Shown one piece after another: positions 42,015 to 50,322 of a DNA stretch of 64,000 nucleotides (positions within the stretch are counted from its first letter, which is position 1; each line of letters opens with the position of its first letter). The DNA is from a bacterium. Lineage in GTDB: Bacteria > Vulcanimicrobiota > Xenobia > Xenobiales > JADMJV01. Below the pieces are notes generated by a model that worked only from the letters and a program-made list of their open reading frames with translations, was not told the origin of the DNA and searched no databases. Both the position numbers and the translations under genes were made by a program. The stretch covers positions 5,001 to 69,000 of the forward strand of contig JAFEBA010000010.1 in NCBI GenBank assembly GCA_018266105.1, in the 5' to 3' direction.

Positions 42015-42269
42015 ATGAGATGGATGCTTAAAACCTGCCTGTTTGTCGCTTTGTTTGGGATGTTGGCCTATCTGACTCAAGCCTTTCTGCCCTTCCTGTT
42101 TTTTTCCAGCCTGATACTGATGATTACTCTGGGTAGAACGGTCCCGATGGGGATCCTGTGCTCGATCTTATTTGGGGCTTGCTTTCCTTCCATCGCGGCC
42201 ACCGCCGCTCTGGCCATGACTTTTTACGTCATCACTCGCAGCTCTCAGCCCGCCTCAGCTCCCCATTGA
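42015..42269 (+). CDS. Small two- to three-helix membrane protein
   Basis: 84 residues, almost entirely hydrophobic (CLFVALFGMLAYLTQAFLPFLFFSSLILMITL, MGILCSILFGACFPSIAA). No family recognised. Overlaps the 3' end of the converging MFS gene by 38 bases. A ribosome site is weak (AAGATCAATCT), so moderate confidence. Confidence 0.5.
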   Translation: MRWMLKTCLFVALFGMLAYLTQAFLPFLFFSSLILMITLGRTVPMGILCSILFGACFPSIAATAALAMTFYVITRSSQPASAPH

Positions 42270-44616
42270 GCCACTGAAAGGTTCCCAGCGCCAGGGCTGG
42301 CAGCTCGATCAGCAATCGCTGCCACTCGCTGGCGGCTAACGCCAGCACTCGCGTAGCGCCCGGTATAGTAAAGTCTGAGCGGGCAGGTAGATTTCCGGCC
42401 AGCTCTACGCCGCCGTGGAATCTGGCTTCCAATTCTTCCTGCAGAGGCACTAAACCGTAGCTCAACTGGTCCCCCACGCGCCAGACTGTCCTAGCCTCCG
42501 CCCAGCGCATCTCGATCATGCGCAGGCGGACCTTCTCCAACTGGTCGAAATCCAGCCGGTGGAAAGGGGGGGTCTGTCGGAGTCTGAGCAGCTGCTGCAT
42601 CTTCCCCAGTTCCCAGGCCCGCCCGGGTTGGCGCGCACGCACCGCCGCCCAGCGCACCCAGGGGTCGTCTGAAAGAGATGGATCCATAAGCTGTTTCTGT
42701 CCAGCAGCTTCCTGCAGCAGGCGGGCGCGGTCTTCATCCTGATTGGGTTCTAAAAGGGTCACAAATAGCTGCGCCACCTGGCGATCTCCCAGATTGGAAA
42801 GCACCTCCAGGGCACTGGCGCGGCGCCCTCCCTGGGCAAGCACGGACAGTCTCAGTGTATGCATTAGATCTTCGCCTTCCAGCCAGTGCAGGACCCTGAA
42901 TGCCAGACGTTGGTGGCGTTGGGATTCCTGCAGCAGGGCCTGTTTCAAAAAGGACTGGCTGAGGCTTTCGGCCTGCAGAAGGTAGGAGGTCACCCAGGCC
43001 CGGGCCGCGGCCCGGGTGCGAGAGGCCAGTTGACCCTGGAGCAGGGAGCGGCCCCAGGCAGTCTGGCTGCTGCCCAACACTTGGAAAGCTGCCTCCACGG
43101 TGTCAGCCTGGTCGGAAAAAAGAAAGGGGAGGGCGGCCCGCACCCCTGCTTCGCGACGAGTCGCCAGCAGCTCGGCCGTCTGATGACGAGTGGTCGGTCG
43201 GGGCAAAGCCAGACCTCGAGCCAGGATCTGCAGAGCCAATGGGTCGGGGTGTACCGCCAGCGCCGACATAGCGAACGTTGTATCGAGCTGCTGCTCTAAA
43301 AGTCTGAGGCTGGCAGGGGCTTGCTCACTGTTCACCTGCATCCCGGTCTGAACGGGAGCCGTCTGTTTCAGGTTGAGACTTTGGGACTTGAGTTCCACCA
43401 CCAGAGTCTGCAAGTAGTTGCGACTGGCGGCGGCGGCTCCAATCAGGTAGAGCAGGCCCAGAAAAATTCCCGCGTAGACGATTCGCTCGACTGACCAGGA
43501 ATGTTGCAGCGCCATAAGCAGCAGCGCAACTCCTGATTGGGCGCAGGCGAAGACCAGTCCATCCAGGAAGGCGCGTAGATGCCCTCTTACTCTGGCCGGG
43601 ATGGCGTTATAAAGCAGGTTTCGGACCGGAGTGGCCAGGCTGTCTTGCAGGGTTCGACGGCAAATCCACAGCCAGATGGCCGGCCCCAGGCTGAAGTGGA
43701 ACGAAAGCATAGTCAGTCCGCTCAACATCAGCAGCGGATGAATCCAACCGGCCCGGGCGACTCCAAGCCAGTGCACCAGCCTTGGGGTGGCCTGAGTGGC
43801 AATGACCAGTTCCGCCAGGTTGGTCAGGGCCATGAGTTGACCGAGAAAGCGCGCAAGGTCTCGACTGTCTGGAAACGAGCGGGAGAAAACTTGGGAATAG
43901 AGGTATTGAGAGGTTCCCTGGCAGAGCACCATCCCGAGCAAGAGCATGGTGAGGGAGAGGGCCATAGGTGCTTTTCGCAAGTATTTCAGCACCGCCCCCT
44001 GGCGTTGAAGGCGTCCACCGACTTCCCCCTGACGCCAATCCTGGACGGGCCGCCGGTGGGCCTGCAGCCAGAGCAGCGCGAGCCAGTGGAAGCCCGACCA
44101 GACCAGAACCCAGCCCGCGGGGTCCAGCCAGCGAGCTCCACCGGCGACCAGCAGACCACCCAGTAACTCGCCACAGGTCGCGCCGACGGTCAATAATGGA
44201 AAGAGCCGCTTGCTTGAGTAAGTATCGATGCATTCGCTGGCCAGTCCGAAACTCTGGGTGGCCAGCATGGAGAAACTGGCTCCATAAAAAGCCAGTAAGG
44301 GAAGGCAGAGCCAGTTCGCTCCAAGCTTCAGCCCGGCGAATGCGGCCAGCAGCAAGCTCCCGCTCAGCGTCAGGCTTGCCTGCAGCAATTGAGCGCTCTG
44401 ATAGCGGCCCAGCAGGGCGGTATAACCCAGTGAGCTGGAGAGGGTGAAGGCTGAGGTGAGCAGCAGGGCGATGGGCAGGTAGCGAACTCCCAGGGTGGAG
44501 AGCAAAAGTGTGTCGGTCACCATCATGGCAATGGAAAGACCGGTCCAGGTCAGCAAAATTTGCACCAGCAGGAACCTTAGCTTGGGCCATTCGTGAGAGC
44601 GCACGTTCTTTAGCAT
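42232..44616 (-). CDS. MFS/NTT-like transporter fused to HEAT repeats and a cNMP-fold domain
   Basis: 794 residues from ATG 44616, which overlaps the previous stop (ATGCTAA). The N-terminal ~400 residues have about 12 hydrophobic helices, like ATP/ADP-translocase-type MFS proteins. Residues ~440-680 are HEAT-like repeats (AFQVLGSSQTAWGRSLLQ, ALEVLSNLGDRQVAQLFV). The last ~115 residues follow the cyclic nucleotide-binding fold (RLRQTPPFHRLDFDQLEKV start, LLIELPALALGTFQWL end), but the phosphate-binding cassette lacks its usual G-E and Arg, so it may not bind nucleotide. Encoded with a degenerate sensor kinase and a cupredoxin. Confidence 0.75.
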   Translation of the reverse strand: MLKNVRSHEWPKLRFLLVQILLTWTGLSIAMMVTDTLLLSTLGVRYLPIALLLTSAFTLSSSLGYTALLGRYQSAQLLQASLTLSGSLLLAAFAGLKLGANWLCLPLLAFYGASFSMLATQSFGLASECIDTYSSKRLFPLLTVGATCGELLGGLLVAGGARWLDPAGWVLVWSGFHWLALLWLQAHRRPVQDWRQGEVGGRLQRQGAVLKYLRKAPMALSLTMLLLGMVLCQGTSQYLYSQVFSRSFPDSRDLARFLGQLMALTNLAELVIATQATPRLVHWLGVARAGWIHPLLMLSGLTMLSFHFSLGPAIWLWICRRTLQDSLATPVRNLLYNAIPARVRGHLRAFLDGLVFACAQSGVALLLMALQHSWSVERIVYAGIFLGLLYLIGAAAASRNYLQTLVVELKSQSLNLKQTAPVQTGMQVNSEQAPASLRLLEQQLDTTFAMSALAVHPDPLALQILARGLALPRPTTRHQTAELLATRREAGVRAALPFLFSDQADTVEAAFQVLGSSQTAWGRSLLQGQLASRTRAAARAWVTSYLLQAESLSQSFLKQALLQESQRHQRLAFRVLHWLEGEDLMHTLRLSVLAQGGRRASALEVLSNLGDRQVAQLFVTLLEPNQDEDRARLLQEAAGQKQLMDPSLSDDPWVRWAAVRARQPGRAWELGKMQQLLRLRQTPPFHRLDFDQLEKVRLRMIEMRWAEARTVWRVGDQLSYGLVPLQEELEARFHGGVELAGNLPARSDFTIPGATRVLALAASEWQRLLIELPALALGTFQWLNGELRRAESCE

Positions 44617-46208
44617 GGCAGCTGGCAGGGCAACCACAGGCGCGGCCGCCCGTCGCTTCCTTCCAAAAGGCGCCCGTCGTTTTCTTGAGCCACGCCGGAC
44701 AGCACTTCTCGCTCCAAGTTTAGGGGCGGACGAGACCCCACCAGCCACCAGCCGCCCTCCTCGGCGACCAACTCAGGTGCCTCGCCCGGCCAGAAGTTGA
44801 GCAAAATGACTCGCAGGCAATCCCGACTGATGCTGACATTGGGCCTCAAGGTAGGGGCCTGCCAGCTCATCTCTTGAAAGGCAGAAGCCCAGTCAGCCGG
44901 GCTGCTCTGGTCGCTGTCGCGCTGGCCGCTCAGCCAGAGCAGGTTTGCGCGCACTTTCTCGAACTCAAGCCATTCCTCGGGGGACTGTGGGCGCGTGGTC
45001 AGTCCCTTGAGTAACCCGATCGGGTTGTCACTGTCCGCCTCCGCTGCCAGCTCACGCGTAACCAGCACCGAGCCCACTTCAAGATGCTGGCTGGCTACGA
45101 AGGTTCGCGTAAGCTGGAAATTTCTGCCTTCACGCCGCCAAAGGGAGCGCTGGACCAATTGACCTTGGCTGGGCGCGGTCGCCACCAGTCGGGCCAACAC
45201 CTCCTCGGGCAATAGTTGCTGCAAGTTCTGGCCGGCCAGGCGCTCCAGCTCCAGGCCGAAACAGATGGCGGCGGCGGGATTGGCGTGTACCACCCGCCCC
45301 TCTTGATCCAGGGCCACCAGGCCGTCAGAGTTGGCCTGAAAGACCGCGTCCATCTCGGCCTGAGTCTTTTCCAGAAGAACCACCGGATTGGTCATGCGCC
45401 CAACCAACGGGATCGAGATCAGAAAGGCCAGCCCCAGAACCGCCACTCCCAGGCCGAAAAGTTGGCCATAGACCGTGTGCACGTATGCGAGAGCGGCGTT
45501 CAGGTCTCGACCCAAAACGAACCGTCCCAATGAACTGCCCGCGTAGTCCGGGAGGGGGGCGCTGCGGAGACGCAGCGAGGGTGGCTGCACCCCCAGTAGC
45601 AGGCTGGAGGTGGTAAAGCCCGTCCCCCGATTGGGCAGTAGCGCCACCTGGACACCGGTATCTTGGGCCAGCGTTTCTACGTAGCGACTGTCAAGCCGGG
45701 TGCCCAGCAATAAAACGCCTTCAAGCCGACTGTCTTGCTTGTAAATGGGGGCGGCGGCAGCCAGGAAGAGGGAATCGCTTCCTTGCCAGAAGCTGGCCCC
45801 CACGGTTCCGTCCAGCGCGCTATTCAGCAGCAGGTCAGAGGCCCCAGGTTGAAAGGAAGGATCCGTGCAGACTCTGAGCTTGCCGCTTTCGTCAAAGACC
45901 GCCAGCAGGTCCAGGCTGGGGTTGTTTTCCTGGGTCTGCCTGAGATAGTCCAGCAAGGTGGCCCGGTCCGTCTGTCGCAGCACTTGAACAAATCCGGCCT
46001 CTGCCGCCATCCCTGAAGTGGTGGTGGCCAGGCTCTGGGCCTGAGCCCGACTTAGACTCTGCCACACATGTTGGGCGGACTCCAGGGAGCGGTCGAGGTC
46101 GGCCAACGTTTGCAGGCGGACAGCCCGAAAAATGACCCAAAAGGAGGCGGCCAGAGCCGCGCTCACCAGCAAGGCAATGAGCAAAAGCAAGCGGGAGCGA
46201 AGGCGCAC
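44610..46208 (-). CDS. CACHE/PAS sensor protein with degenerate kinase-like end
   Basis: 532 residues, GTG start 46208. N-terminal helix, ~200-residue periplasmic CACHE-like sensor (FDESGKLRVCTDPSFQ, GVLLLGTRLDSRYVETLA), second helix (~235-260), HAMP-like link and a PAS domain (AEMDAVFQANSDGLVALDQEGRV). The final ~150 residues look like a worn histidine-kinase core: there is no H-box histidine and only scraps of the ATP-binding N and G boxes (SISRDCLRVILLNFWPGE). Probably a ligand sensor that signals without phosphorylation. Follows the cupredoxin gene by 6 bases. Confidence 0.7.
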   Translation of the reverse strand: MRLRSRLLLLIALLVSAALAASFWVIFRAVRLQTLADLDRSLESAQHVWQSLSRAQAQSLATTTSGMAAEAGFVQVLRQTDRATLLDYLRQTQENNPSLDLLAVFDESGKLRVCTDPSFQPGASDLLLNSALDGTVGASFWQGSDSLFLAAAAPIYKQDSRLEGVLLLGTRLDSRYVETLAQDTGVQVALLPNRGTGFTTSSLLLGVQPPSLRLRSAPLPDYAGSSLGRFVLGRDLNAALAYVHTVYGQLFGLGVAVLGLAFLISIPLVGRMTNPVVLLEKTQAEMDAVFQANSDGLVALDQEGRVVHANPAAAICFGLELERLAGQNLQQLLPEEVLARLVATAPSQGQLVQRSLWRREGRNFQLTRTFVASQHLEVGSVLVTRELAAEADSDNPIGLLKGLTTRPQSPEEWLEFEKVRANLLWLSGQRDSDQSSPADWASAFQEMSWQAPTLRPNVSISRDCLRVILLNFWPGEAPELVAEEGGWWLVGSRPPLNLEREVLSGVAQENDGRLLEGSDGRPRLWLPCQLPC

Positions 46209-46214
46209 AGTCGC

Positions 46215-46886
46215 CTACAGGCTGAGATCTATGCGCAGGCTGCCGTTGGCCGGCACCTCGACAATTCGGGTCACCGGATTCTTGAGGAGGGGGTGCCAGG
46301 CTTTCAGAATGCGCTTTCCAGGCGGTACTCCGTCCAGTTTGAATTTGTGTTCGGCGTCCGGCATCGTGAAGTAGCCGGTCTCCAGGACCAGCACGTGAGC
46401 ATTCATTTCACTGTGAATGGCACAGAAAAGTTCTACGTCGCCAGGTTGATTGAAGGTAATGGAACGCGACTCACCCTGAGGAAACTCGGGCAGGTGGAAG
46501 GGGGGACCGCAGTCGCACTGAGAGTAAACGGAATGAAAAATCACGTCTCCGTTGACGAAGTCGACTGTCGAGCCCTGCACTACGGGCAATACGTAGGGAG
46601 AAAACTGTCGATTTTTCTGGTTGATTTTGAAGTGGGCTGGTTTGTTTGGCCCACCCGGCGTATCCAACAGGTAAATGACCACATTGGTCACCTCATCCAC
46701 TGGCGTGGTCAGGCGCGCCGGCGCCTGGTAAAGAGCTCCATTTTGCTGGCCGGGTATGCGTTGTTGCTTTCCTCGGGGGCGGCGACCCAAAGCCGAGCGG
46801 ATCTCTACAACCCCTTCCAGATCGCCTGCCCAGAGGGGGGATGCCAGAAGCACCATCCCGAGCCAGGCCCCCAAACGCTTAAGCAC
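46215..46886 (-). CDS. Exported cupredoxin-like protein (copy 2)
   Basis: 223 residues from GTG 46886, signal peptide LGMVLLASPLWAG. Same layout as the protein at 33173: FSPYVLPVVQGSTVDFVNGDVIFHSVYSQ with a His, then VELFCAIHSEMNAHVLVLETGYF with Cys-His-Met, and a carboxypeptidase-regulatory-like tail (FKLDGVPPGKRILKAWHPLL). The two share a motif order but differ through most of the length, so they are old paralogues. Here it is coupled to the CACHE/PAS sensor and MFS fusion instead of to a cyclase. Confidence 0.8.
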   Translation of the reverse strand: MLKRLGAWLGMVLLASPLWAGDLEGVVEIRSALGRRPRGKQQRIPGQQNGALYQAPARLTTPVDEVTNVVIYLLDTPGGPNKPAHFKINQKNRQFSPYVLPVVQGSTVDFVNGDVIFHSVYSQCDCGPPFHLPEFPQGESRSITFNQPGDVELFCAIHSEMNAHVLVLETGYFTMPDAEHKFKLDGVPPGKRILKAWHPLLKNPVTRIVEVPANGSLRIDLSL

Positions 46887-46944
46887 TCAAGCTGCTACGA
46901 GCTAACTGTCATCCTTCCTTTCCCCGGACCGCGGTAGCAGGCCC

Positions 46945-49350
46945 ATGGGAATGGAAGGAGAACTGGCCCGCGTGATTGGACTTCGGGGGTTTTGTCTGGC
47001 CCTGGGCTTGTGCGGCTTGTCCGTGGCTGCACCGCTCTTTCCGGGAAACGAGGATGCTTACCGCTGGCTGCGCGAAATGGGCCTCAGCGATGCCCGTCGG
47101 GCCAGCACGCGTTGGGAAGTGGCCATGCAGTTGGCCCGGGCACAGCAGCGGATTCAAGCGGGCCTGGCGCCGCTCCTCAGCAAAGCCGAGCTGCAGCAAT
47201 TTCAAAAACTGCTGCAGACCTATAAGGACGAGCTGGCCGAATTGGGAGTACGAGTCGACAACCTGGAAAATCGGGTTGCCAATCTGGATGAGCGAGTTGA
47301 AGAATTGGGGCGGATCCGCTTTTCGGGGCAGTTTCGCTCGAGCTTTGTCTCCATGGGTGCTCACAACGTCGGTCAAGAACGCAGCGGATTTGGACCGGCC
47401 GCACTAAACTACGGCAACCTGGTGGGTAGCGTGGAGGGGGCCAATCTCAGTCCTTTGAACGCGCTGGGCGCGCAACCGGTGCTGGACTATTCCAATGGAC
47501 GGCCGCTGGTCAACGGGACTGGCTTTACCAATGTCCTGACGTTGAATATAGAAGCCGATCTGAGCGACGAGCTCCTGGCCGAGCTGCGAGTCTTCGCCTA
47601 TAGTTCTCAGGGAAATCCCCTGGTGGACGCCGTCTGGGGAGTGCAGCAGCCCATTCCCTCCAACCCTTTCGGACTGGCCAACGCCCCGTTTACCAGCATG
47701 GGGCTGGACCGTCTGGCCGTCACCCACACACCAACCGCCACCAGCCTGGTGGTGGGGAGCTTCGTGCCGCGCTTCATGTCTCCCCAAGTCTACATGGGCA
47801 CGGTCAACCCGCGCGTGGGCAATCCTCGTATTCTCGAGAGCTACGGACTGCAAATCAGCGGTGAGCTGGACAATGGGCGATGGGGTTGGGAGGGTTTTGG
47901 CACGCGTCTCTATGACGGGAACCCGGGGTTGACCACTCCTTATCGAAGCTACGCCCTGGGTGCCTCGGTCAATTACCACAATGGTGAATGGACCGGTAAT
48001 TTAAGCGCGCTTCGGGCTTTCGATGACAATGCCCAGGCCGGCGCGCTGACGACCGGTCAAACTTTGAATTCGAATCAGTTTGGCGGATTGGGTACGCTCA
48101 ACTGGGTGAATCCTCCCGGCTTTTACGTCAACCAATTGGGGGGAGCAGGAAGTCCGCTGGTGGCCGGAGTGGGCTCCAGCACCGACGCGCGCCCGCTAGG
48201 GGGGGTTCCCGGGCTTGATCTGGGAGGGCCTCGAGCCAGCTTCGGACCGCAGTCCATCACGCTGGGGGGGGCGCATCTGGAATACGCGCCCAAGGGCTAT
48301 CTCTTTCAAGTCGACTATAGCCTTTCCAATTACCGTCCCAGCCGCAATTCCGGCTACTCCACCAACGGCACTCTTTGGCGCGTCGGGGGCGCGGCCGACT
48401 GGTTTGAAGACAAGCTTCACGTCGAGTTGGACTACAGGCATACCGACGCTCGTTACGATCCCATGATTTTGCAGTTTGGCAATCCGCTCCAAGGGAGCAT
48501 CACTCCGCTGCGAGTCTATCATCGCTTTCCCGATGCCGACCAGTTCTGGCTTTATTGGAGCTTACACAACACCGACAATTTTCCGCATAACCGCCAGGGG
48601 CTCTGGTTTACGACGAAAGTTCAGTATGACCCCGATGGTTCAGTGACATTGAACTACCGCAACTTGAGCCAGGTCAGCACCTCCCTTCAGGATGTGCGCG
48701 TGCGCGGTGGAAGTTTGGGAGCTGGCACACCAACCGGCGACGTACTGGGGTTTTCGCCGGGCTTCATCGATGTGGTCTTCCGAGAGTTCTCACCGCTTTC
48801 TTTCGATGCCAACTACAATCCACTCGAGAATCCGCGGGGACATGTGAACAGCGCGGCCATCAAGGTCTCCCAAGTATTTACAGGCACCCCTTGGAAAGTT
48901 TCGGCCGGGTACGACAGCTGGACTTTCCGGCGCTCGACTTCCCTGCCCGCGCTACTGGGGGGTTCGCAGAATCGGGTGGACCTGACCCAGGCTTTAGCCA
49001 GCCTGGAGGTCGGTTACAAGTTCAATGAGGATTTCTTGTTGAGCCTGGGCGTCAATCGAGCCACCAGTCAGGGTCACTATGATCCGGGCGGACTCTACAA
49101 CGCTTACGCCATCGAGACCGGCGATGTCGATTTTCGCACTCGCGACCTGGTGCAGACCATGCCCTTCCTCAAGACCGATTGGAGCGTCAGCGATGGGGTC
49201 CGCTTCAACGGGGAGTTTATGCTTTATTACAGCCGGGACCGAGTGTCCGCAAGTATTCCCATTGGCTTGCCCATCGGTGCCGGCAGCACCGCCCACCCAT
49301 TCAACTGGAACGGCTATCGGCTTTCGACCTCTCTGGAAGTCGACTTCTAG
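46945..49350 (+). CDS. Outer-membrane beta-barrel with periplasmic coiled-coil stalk (OmpM/SLH-like)
   Basis: 801 residues. Signal peptide (LRGFCLALGLCGLSVAAP); GTG 46972 with an upstream AAGGAG is an alternative start that would give a cleaner one. Next a short SLH-like/helical segment (NEDAYRWLREMGLSDARR) and coiled coil (LAELGVRVDNLENRVANLDERVEELG), then beta-barrel strands to the C-terminal Phe (STSLEVDF). The stalk-plus-barrel layout is that of OmpM-type proteins in diderm lineages such as Armatimonadota, Negativicutes or cyanobacteria. Divergent from the cupredoxin gene with a 58-base spacer, so probably co-regulated. Confidence 0.78.
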   Translation: MGMEGELARVIGLRGFCLALGLCGLSVAAPLFPGNEDAYRWLREMGLSDARRASTRWEVAMQLARAQQRIQAGLAPLLSKAELQQFQKLLQTYKDELAELGVRVDNLENRVANLDERVEELGRIRFSGQFRSSFVSMGAHNVGQERSGFGPAALNYGNLVGSVEGANLSPLNALGAQPVLDYSNGRPLVNGTGFTNVLTLNIEADLSDELLAELRVFAYSSQGNPLVDAVWGVQQPIPSNPFGLANAPFTSMGLDRLAVTHTPTATSLVVGSFVPRFMSPQVYMGTVNPRVGNPRILESYGLQISGELDNGRWGWEGFGTRLYDGNPGLTTPYRSYALGASVNYHNGEWTGNLSALRAFDDNAQAGALTTGQTLNSNQFGGLGTLNWVNPPGFYVNQLGGAGSPLVAGVGSSTDARPLGGVPGLDLGGPRASFGPQSITLGGAHLEYAPKGYLFQVDYSLSNYRPSRNSGYSTNGTLWRVGGAADWFEDKLHVELDYRHTDARYDPMILQFGNPLQGSITPLRVYHRFPDADQFWLYWSLHNTDNFPHNRQGLWFTTKVQYDPDGSVTLNYRNLSQVSTSLQDVRVRGGSLGAGTPTGDVLGFSPGFIDVVFREFSPLSFDANYNPLENPRGHVNSAAIKVSQVFTGTPWKVSAGYDSWTFRRSTSLPALLGGSQNRVDLTQALASLEVGYKFNEDFLLSLGVNRATSQGHYDPGGLYNAYAIETGDVDFRTRDLVQTMPFLKTDWSVSDGVRFNGEFMLYYSRDRVSASIPIGLPIGAGSTAHPFNWNGYRLSTSLEVDF

Positions 49351-49386
49351 CGCAGGGAAAGGCAAGAGGCTGGGGAAGCGGCGGGC

Positions 49387-50322
49387 GTGCGAAAAATCGC
49401 TCTGCGTCTTGTCTTGTTGCTTAGTAGTCTCTTCTTTGCTTTAGTTGTCGCCGAATTGGGGCTCCGAGTGCTTTCTCCCCGCCTGAGTAGCGGAGGCCAT
49501 CAGATGAACTTCGCGGCCGGCACGCTGGCCAGTTTTCAGCCCGATGAAGAGGCCGGCTATCTGCCGAAGACCAACTCGGAAGAGTATGACGCCTATGGCT
49601 GCATTCGGAATCAGTACAAACTGGACAAACCCAAGGACGTCAAGCGCATCCTTTTTATGGGGGACTCGGTCACTCATCGCGCCCGCATTCTGAACGGGCT
49701 ACGCAAGCTCTATGGCGAGAAGGGTTATGAGTATTGGAACGCCGGCGTGGAGAGTTTTAATACACTCCAGGAGCTGGTCCTGTATCGTCGTTACAACTCG
49801 CAAATCAAGCCAGATCAGGTGATTCTGACCTTCCACAACAACGACTTCATGCAGACTCCGATCGTCTACCAGAAGGACGGCAAAATGGAGATCATGTCTC
49901 CGCTGCGCGATCGGCGTAAAATGAACATGTGGCTTTTTGACAATAGCTACTTCTATCGGTTCTGGTTGGGCATGTCGTGGCGCGAAGACAACCAGGAGAA
50001 GGCCGAAGAGGTCAAGGCAAACCTGGCCGAGCTTCAGAAGCTGCTGAAAGAACAGAAGGTGGACTTCCGGGTGGTTTTGCTGCCTCTGATGAAGCCCACT
50101 GCCGAATGGTACAAGGGCGAAACCTGGTCGCGCGAGCAGTCACTGAAGATTTTCAAAGACTTGAACATCCAGTATTACGACCTTTTGCCCACCATGGAAA
50201 AGGCCGCCTCCAACCACGAGAAGATGGTGGAAACGGCCGGTGATAGCTGGCATCCCGATGACGCTATGGCCGCGGAGTTCGCGGACCAGCTCTATCGGGA
50301 AAAACTACTTCTTGGTCACTAG
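49387..50322 (+). CDS. SGNH/GDSL hydrolase-family protein
   Basis: 311 residues, GTG start, with an N-terminal membrane anchor (LVLLLSSLFFALVVAELGL). Block I FMGDSVTHRA holds the catalytic Ser, Asn is in HNNDF and the terminal catalytic pair in AGDSWHPDDA. This type commonly neighbours carbamoyltransferase cassettes and acts on acylated or modified sugars. It converges on the carbamoyltransferase with an 18-base overlap. Confidence 0.8.
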   Translation: MRKIALRLVLLLSSLFFALVVAELGLRVLSPRLSSGGHQMNFAAGTLASFQPDEEAGYLPKTNSEEYDAYGCIRNQYKLDKPKDVKRILFMGDSVTHRARILNGLRKLYGEKGYEYWNAGVESFNTLQELVLYRRYNSQIKPDQVILTFHNNDFMQTPIVYQKDGKMEIMSPLRDRRKMNMWLFDNSYFYRFWLGMSWREDNQEKAEEVKANLAELQKLLKEQKVDFRVVLLPLMKPTAEWYKGETWSREQSLKIFKDLNIQYYDLLPTMEKAASNHEKMVETAGDSWHPDDAMAAEFADQLYREKLLLGH

